Assembly (NCBI RefSeq): GCF_051348905.1
Contig: NC_135232.1
Location: forward strand, 832,299,388-832,363,387
Direction of reading: 5' to 3'
DNA: 64,000 nt
Origin: Ranitomeya variabilis
Taxonomy: Eukaryota > Chordata > Amphibia > Anura > Dendrobatidae
Part shown: positions 33,770 through 44,200 of the stretch, piece after piece
Layout of the letters: the number at the start of each line of letters is the position of its first letter
Position numbering within the stretch: the first letter of the stretch is position 1
The notes under the pieces: generated by a model
Database searches by the model: none
What the model saw: only the letters and a program-made list of their open reading frames with translations
Told to the model about the DNA's origin: nothing
Made by a program: the position numbers and the translations under genes

Positions 33770-35940
33770 TGGGACAGACACTCCTTGCACTACTCCTCCA
33801 CTCAGCACCAAGCTGCCTGCCCGTGTATCCATGTAACCGCTGTAAAACTGCCATGAGCCTATTGTTTGTTATTTTAGGCCTTTGATAGCCTGTCTGCGGT
33901 CCCTACTCCTCCACTGACCACCAAGCTGCCTGCCCGTGTATCCATGTAACCGCTGTAAAACTGCCATGAGCCTATTGTTTGTTATTTTAGGCCTTTGAAG
34001 CCTTTCTGCGCTCCCTCCTTCCACTAGTCCTCCACTGACCAGACCACTGCTGCCCGTGTACCCCTGGAACCAATTTTAAAGTGCCTACAGCCAGCCCATT
34101 TTATTGTGTTAGGCCTTCGAAGCCTGTCTGCGGTCCATACTTCCACTAGGCCTCCACTGACCAGACCACTGCTGACCGTGTACCCCTGGAACCAATTTTA
34201 AAGTGCCTACAGCCAGCCCATTTTATTGTGTTAGGCCTTCGAAGCCTGTCTGCGGTCCATACTTTAAATACTCCTCCACTCAGCACCAAGCTGCCTGCCC
34301 GTGTATCCATGTAACCGCTGTAAAACTGCCATGAGCCTATTGTTTGTTATGTTAGGCCTTTGATAGCCTGTCTGCGGTCCCTACTTTAAATACTCCTCCA
34401 CTCACCACCACCAAGCTGCCTGCCCGTGTATCCATGTAACCGCTGTGAAACTGCCATGAGCCTATTGTTTTTTTATGTTAGGCCTTTGATAGCCTGTCTG
34501 CGGTCCCTACTTTAAATACTCCTCCACTCACCACCACCAAGCTGCCTGCCCGTGTATCCATGTAACCGCTGTAAAACTGCCATGAGCCTATTGTTTGTTA
34601 TGTTAGGCCTTTGAAGCCTTTCTGCGCTCCCTCCTTCCACTAGTCCTCCACTGACCAGACCACTGCTGCCCGTGTACCCCTGGAACCAATTTTAAAGTGC
34701 CTACAGCCAGCCCATTTTATTGTGTTAGGCCTTCGAAGCCTGTCTGCGGTCCATACTTCCACTAGTCCTCCACTGACCAGACCACTGCTGCCCGTGTACC
34801 CCTGGAACCAATTTTAAAGTGCCTACAGTCAGCCCATTTTATTGTGTTAGGCCTTCGAAGCCTGTCTGCGGTCCATACTTCCACTAGGCCTCCACTGACC
34901 AGACCACTGCTGCCCGTGTACCCCTGGAACCAATTTTAAAGTGCCTACAGCCAGCCCATTTTATTGTGTTAGGCCTTCGAAGCCTGTCTGCGGTCCATAC
35001 TTCCACTAGTCCTCCACTGACCAGACCACTGCTGCCCGTGTACCCCTGGAACCAATTTTAAAGTGCCTACAGCCAGCCCATTTTATTGTGTTAGGCCTTC
35101 GAAGCCTGTCTGCGGTCCATACTTCCACTAGGCCTCCACTGACCAGACCACTGCTGCCCGTGTACCCCTGGAACCAATTTTAAAGTGCCTACAGCCAGCC
35201 CATTTTATTGTGTTAGGCCTTCGAAGCCTGTCTGCGGTCCATACTTCCACTAGGCCTCCACTGACCAGACCACTGCTGCCCGTGTACCCCTGGAACCAAT
35301 TTTAAAGTGCCTACAGCCAGCCCATTTTATTGTGTTAGGCCTTCGAAGCCTGTCTGCGGTCCATACTTTAAATACTCCTCCACTCACCACCAAGCTGCCT
35401 GCCCGTGTATCCATGTAACCGCTGTAAAACTGCCATGAGCCTATTGTTTGTTATGTTAGGCCTTTGATAGCCTGTCTGCGGTCCTTACTTTAAATACTCC
35501 TCCACTCACCACCTAGCTGCCTGTGTATCCATGTAACCGATGTAAAACTGCCATGACTGCCTACTGTTTGTTATTTTAGGCCTTTGATAGCCTGTCTGCG
35601 GCCCCTACTTGCAATACTCCTCCACTGACCACAATGCTGCCTGGAGTGCCTGCCTGTGTATCCATGTAACCGATGTAAAACTGCCATGACTGCCTACTGT
35701 TTGTTATTTTAGGCCTTTGATAGCCTGTCTGCGGCCCCTACTTGCAATACTCCTCCACTGAGCACAATGCTGCCTGGAGTGCCTGCCTGTGTATCCATGT
35801 AACCGATGTAAAACTGCCATGACTGCCTACTGTTTGTTATTTTAGGCCTTTGATAGCCTGTCTGCAGCCCCTACTTGCAATACTCCTCCACTGACCACAC
35901 CAATGCTGCCCGTGTACCCCTGGAACCTATTTAAAAGTTC
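33770..35940. repeat. ~121-bp tandem array downstream of the transposase
   Basis: About 18 units of two interleaved types. One has CCAAGCTGCCTGCCCGTGTA, CATGTAACCGCTGTAAAACT and GGCCTTTGATAGCCTG. The other has GACCAGACCACTGCTGCCCG, CCCCTGGAACCAATTTTAAA and GGCCTTCGAAGCCTG. Both types share TCTGCGGTCC and CTCCACT. I see no coding function. Confidence 0.9.
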
Positions 35941-35969
35941 ATAGAGCCTAGTTATATATTTTATTTACT

Positions 35970-36240
35970 ATTAATAAGGCCATGATGGACTACGCTGTAC
36001 CACGCTACAAGCTAACCAGTCGACACTTCTTTTGCGAGAAAAGCCATCCCAACCCTCCACCAGCATGTAGAAGACCGCATTGTCCATGCACTCTGGCAAT
36101 CTGTGAGTACAAAGGTGCACCTGACAACAGACGCATGGACCTGTAGGCATGGCCACGGAAGATTACGTGTCCATTACGGCGCAATGGGTTAATGTGGTGG
36201 ATGCATGGTCCACAGGGGACAGCCTACTAAGTCTGTCTGC
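35970..36240 (+). pseudogene. relic of a second hAT transposase, middle part
   Basis: The stretch from ATGATGGACTACGCTG to GATGCATGGTCCACAGGGGA aligns by eye with 31080-31317 of the transposase gene (residues ~503-582), including CCAGTCGACACTT and ACAGA(C/T)GCATGGACC. It is diverged and has lost its frame. It is a partial duplicate or the remains of a related element inside this one. Confidence 0.85.
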
Positions 36241-36341
36241 AGTCCCTAATTCAAATTGTCCTCCACTGTCTAAATCGGAACTTCCACCTTCTGGCTTTCG
36301 GCCTATAGTATCAGAAATTAAACTGCATTTGGCCTTCAACT

Positions 36342-38850
36342 TTGGTTAGGGCCTACTAACGGCTTCTGCCCCTCCCTGGTGTTGCCCTCAACTAAATAAA
36401 GCTGAGCTTCAACCTTCCGGCTCTCATTATGTGGTTTTAAAAAAAAAAATGGTGGTTAGGGCCTACTAACGGCTTCTGCCCCTCCCTGGTGTTGTCCTCA
36501 ACTAAATAAAGCTGAGCTTCAACCTTCCGGCTCTCATTAAGTGGTTTTTAAAAAAAAATGGTGGTTAGGGCCTACTAACGGCTTCTGCCCCTCCCTGGTG
36601 TTGTCCTCAACTAAATAAAGCTGAGCTTCAACCTTCCGGCTCTCATTAAGTGGTTTTAAAAAAAAAAAAATTGGTGGTTAGGGCCTACTAACGGCTTCTG
36701 CCCCTCCCTGGTGTTGTCCTCAACTAAATAAAGCTGAGCTTCAACCTTCCGGCTCTCATTATGTGGTTTAAAAAAAAAAAATGGTGGTTAGGGCCTACTA
36801 ACGGCTTCTGCCCCTCCCTGGTGTTGTCCTCAACTAAATAAAGCTGAGCTTCAACCTTCCGGCTCTCATTAAGTGGTTTTAAAAAAAAAATGGTGGTTAG
36901 GGCCTACTAACGGCTTCTGCCCCTCCCTGGTGTTGTCCTCAACTAAATAAAGCTGAGCTTCAACCTTCCGGCTCTCATTAAGTGGTTTTAAAAAAAAAAT
37001 GGTGGTTAGGGCCTACTAACGGCTTCTGCCCCTCCCTGGTGTTGTCCTCAACTAAATAAAGCTGAGCTTCAACCTTCCGGCTCTCATTAAGTGGTTTTAA
37101 AAAAAAAATGGTGGTTAGGGCCTACTAACGGCTTCTGCCCCTCCCTGGTGTTGTCCTCAACTAAATAAAGCTGAGCTTCAACCTTCCGGCTCTCATTAAG
37201 TGGTTTTAAAAAAAAAAAAAATGGTGGTTAGGGCCTACTAACGGCTTCTGCCCCTCCCTGGTGTTGTCCTCAACTAAATAAAGCTGAGCTTCAACCTTCC
37301 GGCTCTCATTAAGTGGTTTTAAAAAAAAAATGGTGGTTAGGGCCTACTAACGGCTTCTGCCCCTCCCTGGTGTTGTCCTCAACTAAATAAAGCTGAGCTT
37401 CAACCTTCCGGCTCTCATTATGTGGTTTTAAAAAAAAAAATGGTGGTTAGGGCCTACTAACGGCTTCTGCCCCTCCCTGGTGTTGTCCTCAACTAAATAA
37501 AGCTGAGCTTCAACCTTCCGGCTCTCATTATGTGGTTTTAAAAAAAAAAATGGTGGTTAGGGCCTACTAACGGCTTCTGCCCCTCCCTGGTGTTGTCCTC
37601 AACTAAATAAAGCTGAGCTTCAACCTTCCGGCTCTCATTAAGTGGTTTTAAAAAAAAAATGGTGGTTAGGGCCTACTAACGGCTTCTGCCCCTCCCTGGT
37701 GTTGTCCTCAACTAAATAAAGCTGAGCTTCAACCTTCCGGCTCTCATTAAGTGGTTTTAAAAAAAAAATGGTGGTTAGGGCCTACTAACGGCTTCTGCCC
37801 CTCCCTGGTGTTGTCCTCAACTAAATAAAGCTGAGCTTCAACCTTCCGGCTCTCATTAAGTGGTTTTAAAAAAAAAAAAAATGGTGGTTAGGGCCTACTA
37901 ACGGCTTCTGCCCCTCCCTGGTGTTGTCCTCAACTAAATAAAGCTGAGCTTCAACCTTCCGGCTCTCATTAAGTGGTTTTAAAAAAAAAATGGTGGTTAG
38001 GGCCTACTAACGGCTTCTGCCCCTCCCTGGTGTTGTCCTCAACTAAATAAAGCTGAGCTTCAACCTTCCGGCTCTCATTAAGTGGTTTTAAAAAAAAAAT
38101 GGTGGTTAGGGCCTACTAACGGCTTCTGCCCCTCCCTGGTGTTGTCCTCAACTAAATAAAGCTGAGCTTCAACCTTCCGGCTCTCATTATGTGGTTTTAA
38201 AAAAAAAAATGGTGGTTAGGGCCTACTAACGGCTTCTGCCCCTCCCTGGTGTTGTCCTCAACTAAATAAAGCTGAGCTTCAACCTTCCGGCTCTCATTAT
38301 GTGGTTTTAAAAAAAAAAATGGTGGTTAGGGCCTACTAACGGCTTCTGCCCCTCCCTGGTGTTGTCCTCAACTAAATAAAGCTGAGCTTCAACCTTCCGG
38401 CTCTCATTATGTGGTTTAAAAAAAAAAAATGGTGGTTAGGGCCTACTAACGGCTTCTGCCCCTCCCTGGTGTTGTCCTCAACTAAATAAAGCTGAGCTTC
38501 AACCTTCCGGCTCTCATTATGTGGTTTTAAAAAAAAAAAAAATGGTGGTTAGGGCCTACTAACGGCTTCTGCCCCTCCCTGGTGTTGTCCTCAACTAAAT
38601 AAAGCTGAGCTTCAACCTTCCGGCTCTCATTAAGTGGTTTTAAAAAAAAAATGGTGGTTAGGGCCTACTAACGGCTTCTGCCCCTCCCTGGTGTTGTCCT
38701 CAACTAAATAAAGCTGAGCTTCAACCTTCCGGCTCTCATTATGTGGTTTTAAAAAAAAAATGGTGGTTAGGGCCTACTAACGGCTTCTGCCCCTCCCTAG
38801 TGTTGCCCTCAACTAAATAAAGCTGAGCTTCAACCTTCTGCTCCAAATTA
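36342..38850. repeat. ~109-bp tandem array, 23 units
   Basis: The unit contains GGTGGTTAGGGCCTACTAAC, GGCTTCTGCCCCTCCCTGGT, CCTCAACTAAATAAAGCTGA, CCGGCTCTCATTA(A/T)GTGG and an A-run of variable length. I count 23 copies of the CTTCTGCCCCTCCCT core from 36365 to 38781, plus a decayed one near 38890. Internal units are almost identical apart from A-run length and one A/T site, so the array is young. Every copy has an AATAAA. Confidence 0.95.
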
Positions 38851-39188
38851 CCATTTTAAAAAATGCAATAGGCTTTTCCGGCCTACTAAAGGTGTCTGCC
38901 CCTCCCTGGTGTTGTCCTCAACTGAACAAAGCTGAGCTTCCACATTCTGGCTTTCGCCCTATACTATCAGATATTAAACTGCATTTGGCCTACTAGTGTG
39001 GTTAGGCCCTTGAAACAGTGTCTGCTGCTCTTGGGTTTGCTACTCCACTGAACAAAGCAATGCCGCCTGTTTAGTCCTGTTACCAATTTTGAACTGCATG
39101 TAGCCTACTTTATTCTTTGGCCCTATATCTGTTTCCTCCTCATCCTGCCCATTGCCCAGCCACTGCTAAATGAGTCTGCTGGTACATT

Positions 39189-39330
39189 GACCTAGACCAC
39201 TACATTCCCCTTGTACTCTACACAGCCAGAATCTGTCCCTGCTGAAAGTAAGGTTCCCCTTCCCGCATGTTATACCACCTTACACAGGGACAAAGAGGAA
39301 GGTGCAGATGAAAGTGCAGGTTCCTTCATC
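39189..39330 (+). pseudogene. relic of a second hAT transposase, N-terminal part
   Basis: GACCTAGACCACTACATTCC through TATACCACCTTACACAGGGA to GAAGGTGCAGATGAAAG aligns by eye with 30103-30235 of the transposase gene (residues ~178-220, around PRHERYTTDRHSDTDE). It is diverged. It lies downstream of the middle-part relic, the reverse of gene order. Confidence 0.65.
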
Positions 39331-39909
39331 AGGTGGGGGGGCATACTCGTTGGCGACGTCACTGGCACAGGGCCCCTCAGAGTACGCAAAAGTGTCGCTG
39401 CTGGTGGGAGGCGCCCCCGCCATGCAAACACACCGCCGTACTTTGAGGGGCCCTGTGCCAGTGGCAATGCGAACGAGTGGGCCCCCCCTGCTTGCTCAGG
39501 ATCACAGCACTTGCAACTTTTAAATACTTACCTTTCCCTGCAACACCGCCGTGACGTAGTCCGCATTTCCTGGGCCCACGAAAAACTTGAGCCAGCCCTA
39601 CTCCCCCCACAACTTTCCCCCAATTCCCTATGCCCAACTATTATTATACAGTTAATTAAGATTGGCAAGCTTCAGAAACAAGAATGGATGTTTTTGGCAT
39701 TAAAATGGGCACTGTAGGTGTTTTCCTGGCCTCCACTCACTGCCGACTATGCTTCCCCATTGACTTGCATTGGGTTTCGTGTTTCGGTCGATCCCCGACT
39801 TTTAGCGATAATCGGCCGACTGCACTCGACTCGACTCTGGACAAAATCGGGTTTCCCAAAACCCTACTCGATCTTAAAAAAATGAAAGTCGCTCAACCCT
39901 ACTAGTTAG

Positions 39910-40088
39910 CTCTTAGGCTGGTGCGTGGCGTCTAGAACCAACGTAGGCACGCTCCCTGGCTATCTCTAGTTGCGTTTGTCAGGCGTAGGGCAGCGGTCAG
40001 CCCAGGTTCCATCACCCTAGAGCTCGTCCGTTATATATTTGTACCTTGCTTGTCCTGTGCTATCCCTAGCCATTGGGGATTCATGACA
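39910..40088 (+). repeat. Gypsy C 5' LTR, second part
   Basis: It continues the LTR after the hAT element, from CTCTTAGGCTGGTGCG to GGGATTCATGACA. The leader follows with GTATAGCCGGCCCACAAAG. Confidence 0.92.
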
Positions 40089-40272
40089 GTATAGCCGGCC
40101 CACAAAGTGTTAATTGTTTGGGCTGAAGCAGGAGAAAAAGAAGTGTTTAAGGGAAAATTTTATTTATTTTTTTTTCTTCCCTTCAGAGTTTTGCTGCCTA
40201 GTCCTTAATTGCTGTCTAGCTGCTTCTTACCTCCTCTTAACCCTTGAATGGCTCTGATCTTAGCTGTTTAAC

Positions 40273-40518
40273 ATGGATGTCCAGAGTTTGGCTTCCAGCC
40301 TGAGTAATCTCGCGGCAAAAGTTCAAAACATACAGGATTTTGTTGTTCACACTCCCATGTCTGAACCTAGAATTCCTATTCCAGAGTTCTTCTCTGGAGA
40401 TAGATCTACCTTCCTGAATTTCAGGAACAATTGTAAATTGTTTCTTTCTTTAAAATCTCGCTCCTCTGGAGACCCTGCTCAACAGGTCAGGATTGTAATA
40501 TCTTTCCTGCGGGGCGAC
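40273..40518 (+). pseudogene. Gypsy C gag, first segment
   Basis: It begins MDVQSLASSLSNLAAKVQN, like the gag starts of D and E, and is cut where Gypsy D is inserted. It is a fossil segment. Confidence 0.9.
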
Positions 40519-41247
40519 TGTCATGATTCTCAATGGCGAGAGAACATAGCCCAGCATATATGAGAACTAGCTCTTGGAAGATGGAAACTATACTGACCAT
40601 GAACTAAACCTGCCGCACAACTAGAAGTGGCCGGGTAGCATGCCTACGTTTTTTAACCCTAGATGCCCAGCGCCAGCCGGAGAACTACCTAATCCTAGCA
40701 GAGGAAAAGACAGTCCTGGCTCACCTCTAGAGAAATTTTCCCAAAAGGCAGACAGAGGCCCCCACATATATTGGTGGTGATTTTAGAAGAAATGACAAAC
40801 GTAGTAAGAAAATAGGTTTAGCAAAATCGAGGTCCGCTTTCTAGATAGCAGGAAGACAGAAAGGACACTTTCATGGTCAGCAGAAAACCCTATCAAAACA
40901 CCATCCAGAAATTCCTTTAAGACTCTAGCATTAACTCATAACACCAGAGTGGCAATTTCCGATCACAAGAGCTTTCCAGACACAGTAACGAAACAGCAGC
41001 TGTGAACAGGAACAAAATGCAAAAACACACAAGGACAAAAGTCCAACTTAGCTGGGAGTTGTCTAGTAGCAGGAACAAGCACAGAAGGCTTCTGATTACA
41101 TTGTTGACCGGCAAGAAACTGACAGAGGAGCAAGGTTATATAGCGACTCCCACATCCTGATAGGAGCAGGTGAACAGAGGGGATGATGCACACAAGTTCA
41201 ATTCCACAAGTGGCCACCGGGGGAGCCCAGAATCCAATTTCACAACA
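40519..41247 (-). repeat. Gypsy D 3' LTR
   Basis: 729 bp, TGTCATGATTCTC to TTTCACAACA on the plus strand. The polypurine tract adjoins at 41248-41270. Confidence 0.94.
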
Positions 41248-41257
41248 GTACCCCCCC

Positions 41258-44200
41258 TCAAGGAGGGGGCACCGAACCCTCACCAGAACCACCAGGGCGA
41301 TCAGGATGAGCCCTATGAAAGGCACGGACAAGATCGGAGGCATGAACATCAGAGGCAGTGACCCAAGAATTATCCTCCTGACCGTATCCCTTCCATTTGA
41401 CCAGATACTGGAGTCTCCGTCTGGAAACACGAGAGTCTAAGATCTTTTCCACAACGTACTCCAACTCACCCTCAACCAACACCGGAGCAGGAGGCTCAAC
41501 GGAAGGCACAACCGGTACCTCATACCTGCGCAACAATGACCGATGAAAAACATTATGAATCGAAAAGGATGCAGGGAGGTCCAAACGGAAGGACACAGGG
41601 TTAAGAATCTCCAATATCTTGTACGGGCCGATGAACCGAGGCTTAAACTTAGGAGAAGAAACCCTCATAGGGACAAAACGAGAAGACAACCACACCAAGT
41701 CCCCAACACAAAGCCGAGGACCAACACGACGACGGCGGTTGGCAAAAAGCTGAGTCTTCTCCTGGGACAACTTCAAATTGTCCACCACCTGCCCCCAAAT
41801 CTGATGCAACCTCTCCACCACAGCATCCACTCCAGGACAATCCGAAGATTCCACTTGACCGGAGGAAAATCGAGGATGAAACCCCAAATTACAGAAAAAC
41901 GGGGACACCAAGGTGGCAGAGCTGGCCCGATTATTGAGGGCGAACTCCGCCAAAGGCAAAAAAGCAACCCAATCATCCTGATCCGCAGACACAAAACACC
42001 TCAAATATGTCTCCAAGGTCTGATTAGTCCACTCGGTCTGGCCATTAGTCTGAGGATGGAAAGCAGACGAAAAAGACAAATCTATGCCCATCCTAGCACA
42101 GAATGCCCGCCAAAATCTAGACACGAATTGGGTCCCTCTGTCAGAAACGATATTCTCAGGAATACCATGCAAACGAACAACATTTTGAAAAAACAGAGGA
42201 ACCAACTCGGAAGAAGAAGGCAACTTAGGCAAGGGAACCAGATGGACCATCTTAGAGAAACGGTCACACACCACCCAGATGACAGACATCTTCTGAGAAA
42301 CAGGCAGATCCGAAATAAAATCCATCGAGATGTGCATCCAAGGCCTCTTCGGGATAGGCAAGGGCAACAACAATCCACTAGCCCGAGAACAACAAGGCTT
42401 GGCCCGAGCACAAACGTCACAAGACTGCACAAAGCCTCGCACATCTCGTGACAGGGAAGGCCACCAGAAGGACCTTGCCACCAAATCCCTGGTACCAAAG
42501 ATTCCAGGATGACCTGCCAACGCAGAAGAATGGACCTCAGAGATGACTCTACTGGTCCAATCATCAGGAACAAACAGTCTACCAGGTGGGCAACGATCAG
42601 GTCTATCCGCCTGAAACTCCTGCAAGGCCCGCCGCAGGTCTGGAGAAACGGCAGACAATATCACTCCATCTTTAAGGATACCTGTGGGCTCAGAATTACC
42701 AGGGGAGTCAGGCTCAAAACTCCTAGAAAGGGCATCCGCCTTAACATTCTTAGAACCCGGTAGGTACGACACCACAAAATTAAACCGAGAGAAAAACAAC
42801 GACCAGCGCGCCTGTCTAGGATTCAGGCGCCTGGCAGACTCAAGGTAAATTAAATTTTTGTGGTCAGTCAATACCACCACCTGATGTCTGGCCCCCTCAA
42901 GCCAGTGACGCCACTCCTCAAAAGCCCACTTCATGGCCAAAAGCTCCCGATTCCCAATATCATAATTCCGCTCGGCGGGCGAAAATTTACGGGAAAAAAA
43001 AGCACAAGGTCTCATCACGGAGCAGTCGGAACTTCTCTGCGACAACACCACCCCAGCTCCGATTTCAGAAGCGTCGACCTCAACCTGAAAAGGAAGAGCA
43101 ACATCAGGCTGACGCAACACTGGGGCGGAAGAAAAGCGGCGCTTGAGCTCCCGAAAGGCCTCCACAGCATCAGGGGACCAATCAGCAACATCAGCACCCT
43201 TCTTAGTCAAATCAGTCAATGGTTTTACAACATCAGAAAAACCAGCAATAAATCGACGATAAAAGTTAGCAAAGCCCAAAAATTTCTGAAGACTCTTAAG
43301 AGAAGAGGGTTGCGTCCAATCACCAATAGCCTGAACCTTGACAGGATCCATCTCGATGGAAGAGGGGGAAAAAATGTATCCCAAGAAAGAAATCTTTTGA
43401 ACCCCAAAAACACACTTAGAACCCTTCACACACAAGGAATTAGACCGCAAAACCTGAAAAACCCTCCTGACCTGCTGGACATGAGAGTCCCAGTCATCCG
43501 AAAAAATCAGAATATCATCCAGATACACAATCATAAATTTATTCAAATAATCGCGGAAAATGTCATGCATAAAGGACTGGAAGACTGAAGGGGCATTTGA
43601 AAGACCAAAAGGCATCACCAAATACTCAAAATGGCCCTCGGGCGTATTAAATGCGGTTTTCCACTCATCCCCCTGCTTGATTCGCACCAAATTATACGCC
43701 CCACGGAGATCAATCTTAGAGAACCACTTGGCCCCCTTTATACGAGCAAACAAATCAGTAAGCAGTGGTAACGGATATTGATATTTAACCGTGATTTTAT
43801 TCAAAAGTCGATAATCAATACACGGCCTCAAAGAGCCGTCTTTCTTAGACACAAAGAAAAAAACGGCTCCTAAGGGAGATGACGAAGGACGAATATGTCC
43901 CTTTTCCAAGGACTCCTTTATATATTCTCGCATAGCAGCGTGTTCAGGCACAGACAGATTAAATAAACGACCCTTAGGGTATTTACTACCCGGAATCAAG
44001 TCTATGGCACAATCGCACTCCCGGTGCGGAGGTAGTGAACCAACCTTGGGTTCTTCAAAAACGTCACGAAAGTCAGACAAGAATTCAGGAATCTCAGAGG
44101 GAATAGATGATGAAATGGAAACCAAAGGTACGTCCCCATGAGTTCCTTTACATCCCCAGCTTAACACAGACATAGCTCTCCAGTCGAGGACTGGGTTATG

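Larger units (their letters stand above)
26284..39901 (+). mobile_element. 13.6-kb hAT transposon with full-length transposase gene
   Basis: TAGGGTTGAGCGA opens it and TCGCTCAACCCTA closes it. CTAGTTAG flanks both sides (26276-26283 and 39902-39909), an exact 8-bp duplication. The intact 3' LTR of Gypsy C supplies the empty site (GTACTAGTTAGCTC near 56385). Contents in order: promoter (~26430-26600), ~170-bp array (27030-29390), transposase (29573-33136), ~121-bp array (33770-35940), transposase relic, ~109-bp array (36342-38850), second relic, right end. Both ends are rich in AAAGTCG/CGACTTT and GTCGGC/GCCGAC. hAT elements are usually only a few kb long, so this is exceptional. It looks whole and possibly autonomous. 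Confidence 0.93.

Noticed and set aside
39211-39717. 168-codon frame near the right end of the hAT
   Set aside because: Its first part overlaps the diverged transposase relic, and the rest is a palindromic CACTGGCACAGGGCCCCTC region. It is not a separate gene.
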